From: Methylibium sp. | GTDB lineage: Bacteria; Pseudomonadota; Gammaproteobacteria; Burkholderiales; Burkholderiaceae_C | Reading direction: 5' to 3' | NCBI GenBank assembly: GCA_013824165.1 | Contig: PNNH01000081.1 | Coordinates: 1 to 38,643, forward strand | Length of the DNA: 38,643 bases | In this document: piece after piece, positions 1-8,141 of the stretch | Position numbering within the stretch: the first letter of the stretch is position 1 | Layout: each line of letters starts with the position of its first letter | The notes under the pieces: generated by a model | What the model was told of the DNA's origin: nothing | What the model saw: only the letters and a program-made list of their open reading frames with translations | Databases searched by the model: none | Position numbers and translations under genes: made by a program

Positions 1-451
1 GGACATCGGTTTTCTGCCCGGCACCGAGGAAGAGAAGATGGGCCCCTGGATGGGCGCGCTGGACGACAACCTGGAAGTGCTGGCGCGTGGCGATGGCAGC
101 GCCGGTGAATGGGGCCGCGCCGCGACCAACGACCTGGTGCGGAGCAAGATCAAGATCAAGAGCCTGAACTTCATGCGCGGGCGCACCTTCCTGAACAAGT
201 ACGTCATCATCGACGAGGCACAGAACCTGACGCCCAAGCAGATGAAGACCCTGATCACTCGTGCCGGCCCGGGCACCAAGATCGTCTGCCTGGGCAATCT
301 GGCGCAGATCGACACGCCCTATCTGACCGAAGGCTCCTCGGGCCTGACCTATGCGGTGGACCGTTTCAAGGGCTGGGCCCACAGCGGGCATGTGACCCTG
401 GCACGCGGCGAGCGCTCGCGCCTGGCGGACTTCGCTTCCGAAGTGCTGTGA
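1..451 (+). CDS. PhoH family ATPase, C-terminal part (5' end outside window)
   Basis: This is the C-terminal end of a PhoH-type P-loop ATPase. The reading frame is open from base 2 and the start lies upstream of the window. Visible family signatures are the conserved LPGTEEEKMGPW stretch, a Walker B-like strand (YVIIDEAQNLTP) and a sensor-like LGNLAQID segment. The sequence resembles the larger PIN-PhoH proteins (YlaK/PhoH2 type), in which an N-terminal PIN RNase domain precedes the ATPase, but that half cannot be seen here. Members are thought to be RNA-acting NTPases. The stop is followed by a GC-rich hairpin and then a HAD phosphatase gene on the same strand. The family call is firm; the PIN fusion is inferred. 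Confidence 0.9.
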   Translation, partial: DIGFLPGTEEEKMGPWMGALDDNLEVLARGDGSAGEWGRAATNDLVRSKIKIKSLNFMRGRTFLNKYVIIDEAQNLTPKQMKTLITRAGPGTKIVCLGNLAQIDTPYLTEGSSGLTYAVDRFKGWAHSGHVTLARGERSRLADFASEVL

Positions 452-465
452 GCACCCGCCGCCGG

Positions 466-488
466 ACTGGCCCCTCCAAGGGGCCGGT
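466..488 (+). other. Intergenic hairpin between phoH-like gene and HAD gene
   Basis: The arms ACTGGCCCC (466-474) and GGGGCCGGT (480-488) can pair over nine positions, with one G-U pair, around a TCCAA loop. No T-tract follows, so it is not a clear intrinsic terminator. It may stabilise the upstream mRNA 3' end or reduce read-through into the HAD gene. Confidence 0.35.
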
Positions 489-518
489 CAGTGCATGCGC
501 GGGCCGGGGAGCTGGCGC

Positions 519-1358
519 ATGACGCTTTATGTCAGCGACCTGGACGGGACGCTGCTGGACCCGCAAGGGCAGCTCTCGGCGAGCACGCGCGCCGGCCTGA
601 CGCGGCTGCTGGACGAAGGATTGGTCTTCACCGTGGCCAGCGCGCGCCATGTGGTTTCGATCCAGCGCCTGCTGGAAGGCCTACCGCTGGCGCTGCCGGT
701 GATCTCATCCAACGGCGCCTACTTGAGCGACATGGTCAGTGCCCGGCATGAGCTGGTCAACGCGATGGAGCCGGCCCTGGGCCAGGCCTTGTTCGCGCTG
801 GTTCGTCAGCACGGCTTGATGCCCTTCATCGCAACGCATGGGCCCAAGGGCGACCAGCTGTTCTGGCACAGCGCACACAACGCCGGCCAGCAGAGCTTTG
901 TCGATGAGCGCATCGCCAACGGCGACCCGCGCCTGCGCCAGAGCGCGCGGCTACAGGACGAGCTGCGCGACCCACTGGTCACGCTGGTAGTGGTCGATCG
1001 ACACGCACCACTGGCTGCGCTGCAGGCCGAGATCGAGGCCCTGTGCGGCGATGCGGTACAGACGCATCTGAACGAAGACCTCTACCAGCCCGACTGGCCC
1101 TGGCTGACCGTGCACGACCGCCGCGCCAGCAAGGACCAGGCGATACGCACGCTGGCCGAGCGCTACGGTCTGGCCGAGCGCGAGATCGTCGTGTTCGGCG
1201 ACCATGTCAACGATGTCTCGATGATGCGTGCCGCCCACCGCGGCATCGCGATGGGCAATGCGATCGATGCCGTCAAGGACGCGGCGCATGCGGTAATAGG
1301 CACGCACCACGAGGACAGCGTGCTGCGCTTCATCGAGCAGGACTGGCGTCGGGGCTAG
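519..1358 (+). CDS. Cof-type HAD-IIB family hydrolase
   Basis: A predicted 279-residue cytoplasmic phosphatase of the Cof/YbiV-like HAD-IIB class. It carries motif I DLDGTLLD (nucleophile D7, acid/base D9), a motif II-like serine near residue 41, the SNGAY cap segment (64-68), a motif III lysine near K205, and motif IV GDHVND (227-232) for Mg2+ binding. The family dephosphorylates small sugar phosphates, FMN or PLP; the substrate cannot be read from sequence. I start at ATG 519 rather than the in-frame ATG at 495, because GGGGAG lies 7 bases upstream of 519 and the protein then begins directly with the first beta strand. It ends 12 bp from the convergent MFS gene. Confidence 0.9.
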   Translation: MTLYVSDLDGTLLDPQGQLSASTRAGLTRLLDEGLVFTVASARHVVSIQRLLEGLPLALPVISSNGAYLSDMVSARHELVNAMEPALGQALFALVRQHGLMPFIATHGPKGDQLFWHSAHNAGQQSFVDERIANGDPRLRQSARLQDELRDPLVTLVVVDRHAPLAALQAEIEALCGDAVQTHLNEDLYQPDWPWLTVHDRRASKDQAIRTLAERYGLAEREIVVFGDHVNDVSMMRAAHRGIAMGNAIDAVKDAAHAVIGTHHEDSVLRFIEQDWRRG

Positions 1359-1370
1359 GCTCAGCGGCGC

Positions 1371-2867
1371 TCAGTCGGGCGCGCTGGTGTCGCGAGCATC
1401 CGGACTGCCTTCGTGTCCGCGCAGCTGGTAGAAGATAAAGGCCGCCAGCGCGGCCATCGCACCGACCGAGCCGAAGGTGGCATGGAAAGCCGGCAGCAGT
1501 GCGCTACCCAGGCCCTGATGAACCTGCGCCACCCCGGCGCCGCCTGAGTAGAGCAGCAGAAAGGCGCTCGATGTGGCCACGCCCAAGCTCATCGAGAGCT
1601 GCATCACCACCGCGAGCAGGCTGTTGCCGCTGCTCGCGGTATCGGCATCCAGATCACCCAGCGTCAGCGTGTTCATCGCGGTGAACTGCAGGCTGTTGAT
1701 CATGCCGAACAGCGCCAGGTGCAGGGCCAGCCACACATGCGTGGTCTGCCGGTCGATCAGCGCGAAGCTGGCGATCATCAGGCCCAGCAGCAGCGTGTTG
1801 ACCACCAGCACGCGGCGATAGCCGGCGCGCCGGATCAGCCGGATGGCCAGCGTCTTGCTCAGCATCGCGCCCAGCACGGTGGGCACCATCGAAAGGCCAG
1901 CCACACTTGGGCTGTAGCCCAGGCCCAGCTGCAGAAACATCGGCATCAGAAAGGGCGTGGCGCCGCTGCCCAGGCGCGCAAACACATTGCCGATCAGGCC
2001 GATGCGGTACGTCGGGATCGCGAACAGCTCGCGGCTGAACAGCGGCCGCTCGGCGCGCGCCGCATGCAGCCAGTAGGCCATCACGCAGGCCAGCCCGGCC
2101 ATCAGCATCACCACGCAGACGGCCGGGCTGAGCATCGCCTCGCCAAAACCCTGCAAGGCCATCGAAAGCAGCACCAGGCCGAGGCTGAACAAGGCAAAGC
2201 CGCCCCAGTCAAAAGGCGCCGGTGCGTCGCTGCGCAGCTGCGGCATATAGCGCAGCGCCACCAGCACACCCAGCACGCCCACCGGCAGATTGATCAGGAA
2301 GATCCAGTGCCAGCTGGCGTACTGCACCAGCAGCCCACCCAGGGCCGGGCCGATCAGCGGGCCTAGCAGTCCGGGCAGCGCGATGAAGGTCATCACCGGC
2401 AGGAACTCGTCCTTCGGAAACACCCGCAGCACCGCCAGCCGGCCGACCGGCGTCAGCAAGGCGCCGCCGATGCCCTGCAGCACCCGTGCGGCCACCAGCA
2501 CCTTCAGCGACGGTGACAGCGCGCAGGCCAGCGAACCCAGGGTGAACAACACGATGGCCCAGACAAACAGACGGCGCGTGCCGAAGCGGTCGGCCAGCCA
2601 GCCGGAGGCCGGAATCAGCAGCGCCACGGTCAGCAGATAGGCCACCACCGCCGACTGCATGCGCAGCGGGTTCTCGCCCATGTCGGCTGCCATGCCAGGC
2701 AGCGCCGTATTCAGGATGGTAGTGTCCAGCGTCTGCATGAAGAAGGCCAGCGCCACCACCCAGGGCAGGACGCGGCGCGTTGCCGCATCAACAGGCGCAC
2801 GCTCAAGCGCCGACGCTTTCTCCTGCGACGTCGCTGGCAGCTTCTCGGACGACTTCTCGGGCAGCAT
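1371..2867 (-). CDS. mdtD: MdtD-like MFS exporter (DHA2 family, 14 TM)
   Basis: A 498-residue inner-membrane proton-coupled exporter of the DHA2 drug:H+ antiporter family. After a hydrophilic N-terminal tail of about 35 residues come the MFS motifs LDTTILNTALP (TM1), GWLADRFGTRR (TM2-3 loop) and ARVLQGIGGALLTPVGR (TM4), then PALGGLL and WHWIFLINLPVG. From memory the sequence follows E. coli MdtD closely, including the stretch MNTLTLGDLDADTASSGNSL in the C-terminal half. In E. coli mdtD sits in the mdtABCD-baeSR operon; here no RND pump or BaeSR system is nearby, so it is an orphan and its substrate is unknown. No strong ribosome binding site precedes the ATG. Confidence 0.88.
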   Translation of the reverse strand: MLPEKSSEKLPATSQEKASALERAPVDAATRRVLPWVVALAFFMQTLDTTILNTALPGMAADMGENPLRMQSAVVAYLLTVALLIPASGWLADRFGTRRLFVWAIVLFTLGSLACALSPSLKVLVAARVLQGIGGALLTPVGRLAVLRVFPKDEFLPVMTFIALPGLLGPLIGPALGGLLVQYASWHWIFLINLPVGVLGVLVALRYMPQLRSDAPAPFDWGGFALFSLGLVLLSMALQGFGEAMLSPAVCVVMLMAGLACVMAYWLHAARAERPLFSRELFAIPTYRIGLIGNVFARLGSGATPFLMPMFLQLGLGYSPSVAGLSMVPTVLGAMLSKTLAIRLIRRAGYRRVLVVNTLLLGLMIASFALIDRQTTHVWLALHLALFGMINSLQFTAMNTLTLGDLDADTASSGNSLLAVVMQLSMSLGVATSSAFLLLYSGGAGVAQVHQGLGSALLPAFHATFGSVGAMAALAAFIFYQLRGHEGSPDARDTSAPD

Positions 2868-2961
2868 CGCCCGAGTATCGCGGCCAGCACGCCAAAGCGC
2901 CTGAAAGACCGAAGCCTTGCGGGCGCATGGTGAAACGAGCGAGCGGCCAATGCCGCCACGC

Positions 2962-2978
2962 GCGCGCCGTCGGCGCGC
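2962..2978. other. Short perfect hairpin upstream of the MFS gene
   Basis: GCGCGCC (2962-2968) and GGCGCGC (2972-2978) form a 7-bp perfect stem with a 3-base loop. It lies in the 235-bp spacer between the M3 peptidase stop and the MFS start, both on the minus strand. No T-run follows. I see no clear promoter in the rest of this spacer. Confidence 0.3.
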
Positions 2979-3102
2979 AACCCCACCTAGGGCGGCTTAC
3001 TAAAGCCAGCGAAGCGGTTCTGGCTAGGCGTCCTGGCACAGCCAGTACATGCAGCTACGGCAAGCCAGGGCAACGACGCTAGAAGGGTTCTGTTTGCCGC
3101 TC

Positions 3103-5079
3103 TTACTTGCGTAGGTAATCGAAGAAGGCCTTGTTGCTGGGCTCTCGACCCAGGAACTCACGCACCAGCTCCGGCGCCGGGCGCTGCCCGCCCTGGCCGA
3201 GGATGATGTTGCGGTAGCGGGCGCCGACCGCCGGACCCAACTTGTCGGCCTTGAACTCGCCGCGTAGGTCCATGGCCATGACGAGACTCCACAGATAGCC
3301 GTAGTAGCCGGCGCCATAGCCACCCACCAGGTGCGCGAAGCCGGCCGGGAACATCGTGCCCTGCACATGGCCCAGCGGCGTGGCGCCCTCCATGCGGGCC
3401 CACAGCCCCATCGGATCCGGCTTGGCCGCGGTGTGCAGCACCAGGTCATAGCTGGCGTACAGATGCTGACGCCCGACCTGTGTGCCCTTGCCGTACTCGC
3501 GCGCCGCCACCGCCTGGTCCACCATGGCATCCGGCACCGGCTTGCAGCTGGGGCAGACCTCGGCCATCAGCTTGAGCACCTGCTTGTCGTAGACCCAGTC
3601 TTCCAGCATCTGCGACGGTGCTTCGACGAAGTCATGCATCACGCTGGTGCCGCCCTGCGAGGCGTAGCGTGTCGCCGACAGGTTGTTGTGCACAGCATGG
3701 CCCAGCTCGTGCAGCAGGGTCTCGACCTCGTCCAGCGTCAGGCCCTTGCGATCGAAGTTCACCACCAGCGCTGCGGCCGGCTTGCGGTCCAGGCGGGTGC
3801 TGCTGGAGCGCAGCGGCCAGACCGCCGCATGGTTGTACTTGCCGTCGCGCGGATACAGGTCGACATACATCGTGGCCAGCGGCTTGCCCGTGGCGGCCTC
3901 ACTGACGGCAAAAGCCTGCACCTCCGGGTGCCAGGTCTGGGCCTTCACCGGCGTGTACTTCACACCCATCATCTTCTCGATCACGCGCATCGAGAACAGC
4001 AGGCTTTCCTGCGGCGGGAAGAACTCGCGGAAGGCCTCCTGGTCGACCGAGAAGCGCTGCTTGCGGATGCGCTCAGCATAGAAGCTGGCATCCCAGCGCT
4101 CGACCTTGGTGGCCTCGACCGGCGTGCCCAGATGCTGGGCCTTGGCGGCGCGCAGTTCCAGCAGGTCGGCGCGCTCGCCCTCAATGACGGCGGCTTTGAC
4201 CTCATCGAGGAACTTCATCGCCGTCGCACCATCCTTGGCCATGCGGCGGCGCAGATTGAAGTCGACATAGTCCTTGAAGCCGAACAGCGCCGCGTATTCC
4301 TGCCGCGCCTGCACCACCTGCGCCAGCAGCTGCAGATTGGCAGCGCCGCCTTCATTGGTCTTGGCCAACCACATGCGCTCGCGTGCCGCGCCGCTCTCGG
4401 CGCTCTGCAGCACCGGCACATAGCTGGGGTAGTCCACACCCAGCACGATGCGGCCCTGCGCATCGCGCTTGGCGTCCTTCCACACGCTATCCGGCACGCC
4501 TTTGAGCTCGGCCTCGGTGAAGCTCACCTTGACGCCGGCATCGCGCACGTTCTTTTCGAACTGCTGGCTCAACTCGCTGCTCTTGTCGAGCAGCTGCTTG
4601 GCGCGGGCGCGCGCCTTGGGCGGCAAGGCCACGCCCGAATCCTCGAAGCCGGCCAGGCTGACGCGCACCAGCTCGCGGTCGATCTCGTCCCGGGTCGGCG
4701 CGGCCTTCAGCGCGCGATAGAGCTTGGCGTTCTGCCCGACCCGCGAGCTGAAGTCGGCCCAACGCAGCGAGCAGGCCTGCGCGGCTTCGCGCACCGGCTT
4801 GTCCGGATGCACATTCAGGACGAACTCGATCGGGTACTGCGTGTCTTCGAGAAAAGTGTAGAAGTCGTCGTAGGCGGCCAGCCAGCCGGCGTCGACCTTG
4901 CGCTTCTCGAGCTGCAGCACGCGCTGTCCGGCTGCCTTCAAGCCGCTGTCGCAGGCGCTCTTGATGGCGGCGGAGTTCTTGTACTGGGGGAAAGCCGGCG
5001 TCGGCAGTTCAGTGGCGGCCTGGGCCGGCAGCTGGCTCAGCGCCAGAGCCAGGGTGCCAAGCAGAAAGGGCTGGTTCAT
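3103..5079 (-). CDS. Exported M3 family zinc oligopeptidase
   Basis: A 658-residue thimet-oligopeptidase-like zinc metallopeptidase (MEROPS M3A; relatives are Dcp, OpdA and PrlC). The catalytic HELGH is at 457-461, and the third zinc ligand is E486 within DFVEAPSQ. Unlike cytoplasmic OpdA, it begins with a probable signal peptide (hydrophobic LLGTLALALSQLPAQA, cleavage near residue 21), so it probably degrades short peptides in the periplasm. I chose ATG 5079 rather than the longer frame to 5196. GGAGAT precedes 5079 at good spacing, and the signal peptide then becomes N-terminal. It is the downstream neighbour of prpE, with 175 bp between them, so shared transcription is uncertain. Confidence 0.92.
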   Translation of the reverse strand: MNQPFLLGTLALALSQLPAQAATELPTPAFPQYKNSAAIKSACDSGLKAAGQRVLQLEKRKVDAGWLAAYDDFYTFLEDTQYPIEFVLNVHPDKPVREAAQACSLRWADFSSRVGQNAKLYRALKAAPTRDEIDRELVRVSLAGFEDSGVALPPKARARAKQLLDKSSELSQQFEKNVRDAGVKVSFTEAELKGVPDSVWKDAKRDAQGRIVLGVDYPSYVPVLQSAESGAARERMWLAKTNEGGAANLQLLAQVVQARQEYAALFGFKDYVDFNLRRRMAKDGATAMKFLDEVKAAVIEGERADLLELRAAKAQHLGTPVEATKVERWDASFYAERIRKQRFSVDQEAFREFFPPQESLLFSMRVIEKMMGVKYTPVKAQTWHPEVQAFAVSEAATGKPLATMYVDLYPRDGKYNHAAVWPLRSSSTRLDRKPAAALVVNFDRKGLTLDEVETLLHELGHAVHNNLSATRYASQGGTSVMHDFVEAPSQMLEDWVYDKQVLKLMAEVCPSCKPVPDAMVDQAVAAREYGKGTQVGRQHLYASYDLVLHTAAKPDPMGLWARMEGATPLGHVQGTMFPAGFAHLVGGYGAGYYGYLWSLVMAMDLRGEFKADKLGPAVGARYRNIILGQGGQRPAPELVREFLGREPSNKAFFDYLRK

Positions 5080-5254
5080 GGGATCTCCATCGCAAGCTGG
5101 CACCGACTCGGGTTTGCGGTGCCGTCGCGCGCGATTGTGCCGTGCGGCCCCCGCCGCGCCGCCAGGCACTGCGACGGACGGCGCGATGCGCGGCATGAGC
5201 CACGGTCAGCCGCTCGTCCGCCCTCGCCGCCGCAACGGAAGGCGGGCGGCAGGG

Positions 5255-7153
5255 TCAGGCCTTGACCAGATCCTTGATCTGCTGCAGCGCGGTCGGGTCT
5301 TCGATGGTGGTCAGGTCGCCCGGATCGCGCGCCTCGCACACCGCCTGGATGGCCCGGCGCAGCAGCTTGCCCGAGCGGGTCTTGGGCAGCACGCTGACGA
5401 AGCGCACGCGCGCCGGCCGCGCCACCGCACCGAGCTGATCGTCCACGCGCTTCATGATCTCGCCTTCGAGCTTCAACGCGCCCTCAGGCGTGGCGGCCGC
5501 GGACACATCCTTCAGCACCGCGAAGGCCATCGCCACCTGGCCCTTGAGCTGATCGGCCACGCCGACCACCGCGACCTCGGCCACATTCGGATGGCTGGAG
5601 ATGCTCTCCTCGATTTCCCGCGTGCCCAGCCGGTGGCCGGCCACATTGATCACATCATCGGTGCGGCCGAGGATGAAGAAGTAGCCGTCCTCGTCCTTCA
5701 CGCCCCAGTCGAAGGTGCTGTACATGGTGCGGCCATGGATGCCGGACCAGTAGGTCTTCACATAGCGCTCGTCGTCGCCCCAGATGGTCTGCAGGCAGCC
5801 CGGCGGCAGCGGGCCTTCAACCGCGATCACGCCCTTCTTGCCTGGCTCGGTGATCTCCTCGGCGGTGTTCTCGTCGATCAGGCGCACGTCGTAGCCGTAG
5901 ACCGCCTTACCCGGAGAGCCGAACTTGGTGGGCGCCGCCTCCACTCCGTTGCAGACCGCAAGGATGGGCCAGCCGGTTTCGGTCTGCCAGTAGTTGTCGA
6001 TGATGGGCTTCTTGATCGCATCGGCGATCCAGCTGGCCGTCGGCTCGTCCAGCGGTTCGCCGGCCAGGAAGAGCGCGCGCAGGCTGCTGAGGTCGTACTT
6101 GGACAGAAAGGCCGGATCCTGCTTCTTGAGCACCCGCGCCGCGGTCGGCGCGCTGAACATCACGCTGACCTTGTACTTCTCGACCAGGCTCCACCAGATG
6201 CCGGCATCGGGGCGGATCGGCAGGCCCTCGTACATGAGGGTCGCCATGCCGGCGATCAGCGGGCCATAGATGATGTAGCTGTGGCCGACCACCCAGCCGA
6301 TGTCCGAGGTGCTGAAGTAGGTCTCGCCCGGCTGGCCGCAGTAGATGTGCTTCATGCTCGCGGCCAGCGCCACGGCATAGCCGCCGGTGTCGCGCTGCAC
6401 GCCCTTGGGCTTGCCGGTGGTGCCGCTGGTGTAGAGCGTGTAGCTCGGTGTGCTGGACTCCAGCCAGGTGCAGGGCACGCGGGCGTCCAGATGCTTGGCG
6501 CGCAGTGCGGCGTAGTCCAGGTCGCGCCCGGCCACGCGCGCCATTGGCGCCAGGCCGCGATCCACCATCAGCACGCCGGCCGGCTTGTGCTGCGCCAGCG
6601 TGATCGCCTCGTCCAGCAGGTGCTTGTAGGGCACGACCTTGCCGCTGCGGCTGCCCGCATCGGCGCTGATGATCAGCTTGGGCGTCGCATCGTCGATGCG
6701 GCTGGCCAAGGAAACGCTGGCAAAGCCGCCGAACACCACCGAGTGGATGGCGCCGATGCGCGCGCAGGCCAGCATTGCAAAGGCCGCCTCGGGGATCATC
6801 GGCATATAGACCAGCACGCGGTCGCCCTGCCCCACGCCCTGCTCCAGCAGGATGGCGGCCATGCGCTCCACCTCGCGTTGCAACTCGGCGAAGCTGTAGA
6901 CGATCTCCTGATCGACCTCGGTCGAGACCCAGATCAGCGCGCGCTCATCCGGGCGTTTGGCCGCATGGCGATCCACCGCGTTGTGGCACAGATTGGTGCT
7001 GCCGCCGACAAACCACTTGGCGAACGGCGGCCGGCTGTAGTCGCAGACCTGGGTGAAGGGCTGCTGCCAGTCGATCAGCTGCGCCTGCTCGGTCCAGAAA
7101 GCGTCAGGCTGCTCGATCGAGCGACGGTAGAACTCTGCGTAGCTGCTGCTCAT
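5255..7153 (-). CDS. prpE: Propionate-CoA ligase PrpE
   Basis: A 632-residue acyl-CoA synthetase of the acetyl-CoA-synthetase/PrpE branch, making propionyl-CoA from propionate, ATP and CoA. The sequence tracks E. coli PrpE throughout: the N-terminal SYAEFYRRSIEQPDAFW segment, the TNLCHNA motif, the AMP-binding P-loop TSGTTGKPKG (242-251), IDNYWQTETGWP, DDVINVAGHRLGTREIEE, and the C-terminal acetylatable lysine in PKTRSGK (about K596). That lysine is the usual target of Pat-type acetyltransferases and sirtuin deacetylases. The start at ATG 7153 is preceded by GAGG at 8 bases; an in-frame GTG at 7162 is less likely. No prpB, prpC or prpD is in the window, so this copy stands apart from a methylcitrate operon. 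Confidence 0.95.
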   Translation of the reverse strand: MSSSYAEFYRRSIEQPDAFWTEQAQLIDWQQPFTQVCDYSRPPFAKWFVGGSTNLCHNAVDRHAAKRPDERALIWVSTEVDQEIVYSFAELQREVERMAAILLEQGVGQGDRVLVYMPMIPEAAFAMLACARIGAIHSVVFGGFASVSLASRIDDATPKLIISADAGSRSGKVVPYKHLLDEAITLAQHKPAGVLMVDRGLAPMARVAGRDLDYAALRAKHLDARVPCTWLESSTPSYTLYTSGTTGKPKGVQRDTGGYAVALAASMKHIYCGQPGETYFSTSDIGWVVGHSYIIYGPLIAGMATLMYEGLPIRPDAGIWWSLVEKYKVSVMFSAPTAARVLKKQDPAFLSKYDLSSLRALFLAGEPLDEPTASWIADAIKKPIIDNYWQTETGWPILAVCNGVEAAPTKFGSPGKAVYGYDVRLIDENTAEEITEPGKKGVIAVEGPLPPGCLQTIWGDDERYVKTYWSGIHGRTMYSTFDWGVKDEDGYFFILGRTDDVINVAGHRLGTREIEESISSHPNVAEVAVVGVADQLKGQVAMAFAVLKDVSAAATPEGALKLEGEIMKRVDDQLGAVARPARVRFVSVLPKTRSGKLLRRAIQAVCEARDPGDLTTIEDPTALQQIKDLVKA

Positions 7154-7182
7154 GTCTGACACCTCTGCACCGGCCGTGACGC

Positions 7183-7194
7183 CAATAATTATTG
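7183..7194 (-). promoter_or_regulatory. AT-rich perfect palindrome upstream of prpE (candidate operator/promoter)
   Basis: CAATAATTATTG is a perfect 12-bp palindrome about 30 bases upstream of the prpE start, inside an AT-rich island (about 7180-7206) in otherwise GC-rich DNA. It may be a regulator site or overlap the prpE -10 region. No convincing -35 hexamer could be assigned. Confidence 0.4.
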
Positions 7195-7413
7195 ATGATG
7201 AATTAGCTCAGGCAGCATTTCATGCCCCCGGGCTGACGATAGCCTGACCTCGCGGCGCACGGCATGGCGGTTCCCTGCGCCTGTTACCGATGCTTGCGCC
7301 AGAACAAGCACCTGAACAGAGGGTTGACCTGCAGGCTGTGGTCCAATCCGGGTATTCCCCTGGAGACCCCTGCCCTCGAAGCCCGGGCTTTCCCTCGACC
7401 CCTGCGACCTTGC

Positions 7414-7441
7414 TTGACACTCCCGCCAGCCCCCATAGACA
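7414..7441 (+). promoter_or_regulatory. Possible sigma70 promoter for the NlpC/P60 gene
   Basis: TTGACA (7414-7419) is a perfect -35 hexamer. It is followed after 16 bases by TAGACA (7436-7441), a weak -10. Transcription would begin around 7448, leaving almost no leader before ATG 7452 but about 35 bases before the alternative ATG 7485. The rest of the 298-bp prpE/NlpC divergent spacer shows no gene. Confidence 0.4.
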
Positions 7442-7451
7442 CTCGCCGGCC

Positions 7452-8141
7452 ATGTCCGCCGCCGGCCCCAAGCTTCCAGCCCCGATGACCGTCCAGCATG
7501 TGCTGCGGGCTGGGCTGGTCGCGCTCGTCTTGAGCCTGGCTGGCGCGGCTGCCTTGGCCGCGCCGGGTGACAACTCGGCCCAGGCGCCGCATGGCGCCGC
7601 CAGTGCGCCGGCAGCGGGTGGCACCGATGCCGTCAGCAAGTTTCTGCGCGACCGAGGGTTGTGGTCGCCGGGCAGTGCCCCGGGCGAGGTGGCCAACCAG
7701 GATCTGCTGAATCAGGTCCGCGACCGTGCCTCCGAGATGGTGCTGTCGGCGATGAACTTCCTGGGCGTGCCCTACCGGCGCGGTGGCAGCTCGGTGGAGA
7801 CCGGCTTCGATTGCAGCGGCTTCACCCGCCACATCTTCGAGATGAGCCTTGGCCTGGTGCTGCCGCGCCGGGCCGATGAGCAGGCCAAGCTGTCCAGCCT
7901 GGTGACCATCAAGCGAGAAGAGCTCAAGCCCGGCGACCTGGTGTTCTTCAACACCATGCGCCGGACCTTCTCGCATGTGGGCATCTATGTCGGCGAGGGC
8001 AAGTTCATCCACGCGCCGCGCAGTGGCGCCAAGGTGCGCGTGGAGGACATGCGCGAGGCCTACTGGGCCAAGCGCTACACCGGCGCGCGCCGCGCCGAAC
8101 TACCTTCCAGCGGCGATAGCCCGGTGACGATCACGCAGTAG
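7452..8141 (+). CDS. Exported NlpC/P60 (C40) cell-wall peptidase
   Basis: A 229-residue predicted peptidoglycan endopeptidase, probably cleaving stem peptides outside the inner membrane. A signal peptide (hydrophobic residues about 19-37, ending ALAA) is followed by a linker and a C-terminal NlpC/P60 domain. The catalytic cysteine is C121 in FDCSGF, the histidine is H175 in FSHVGIYVG, and the third polar residue is probably H187 in FIHAP. The frame stays open up to 7290, but the signal sequence places the start at ATG 7452 or ATG 7485; neither has a good Shine-Dalgarno. The latter fits the possible promoter at 7414-7441 better. Its 3' end overlaps the convergent PEP-CTERM gene by 11 bp. Confidence 0.9.
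   Translation: MSAAGPKLPAPMTVQHVLRAGLVALVLSLAGAAALAAPGDNSAQAPHGAASAPAAGGTDAVSKFLRDRGLWSPGSAPGEVANQDLLNQVRDRASEMVLSAMNFLGVPYRRGGSSVETGFDCSGFTRHIFEMSLGLVLPRRADEQAKLSSLVTIKREELKPGDLVFFNTMRRTFSHVGIYVGEGKFIHAPRSGAKVRVEDMREAYWAKRYTGARRAELPSSGDSPVTITQ

Noticed and set aside
3331-7159. Very long plus-strand open frames (3331-5265 and 4898-7159) opposite the M3 peptidase and prpE
   Set aside because: They mirror well-identified genes on the minus strand, lack recognisable domains and are rich in His, Arg, Gln and Ala, as expected for GC-rich antisense shadows.
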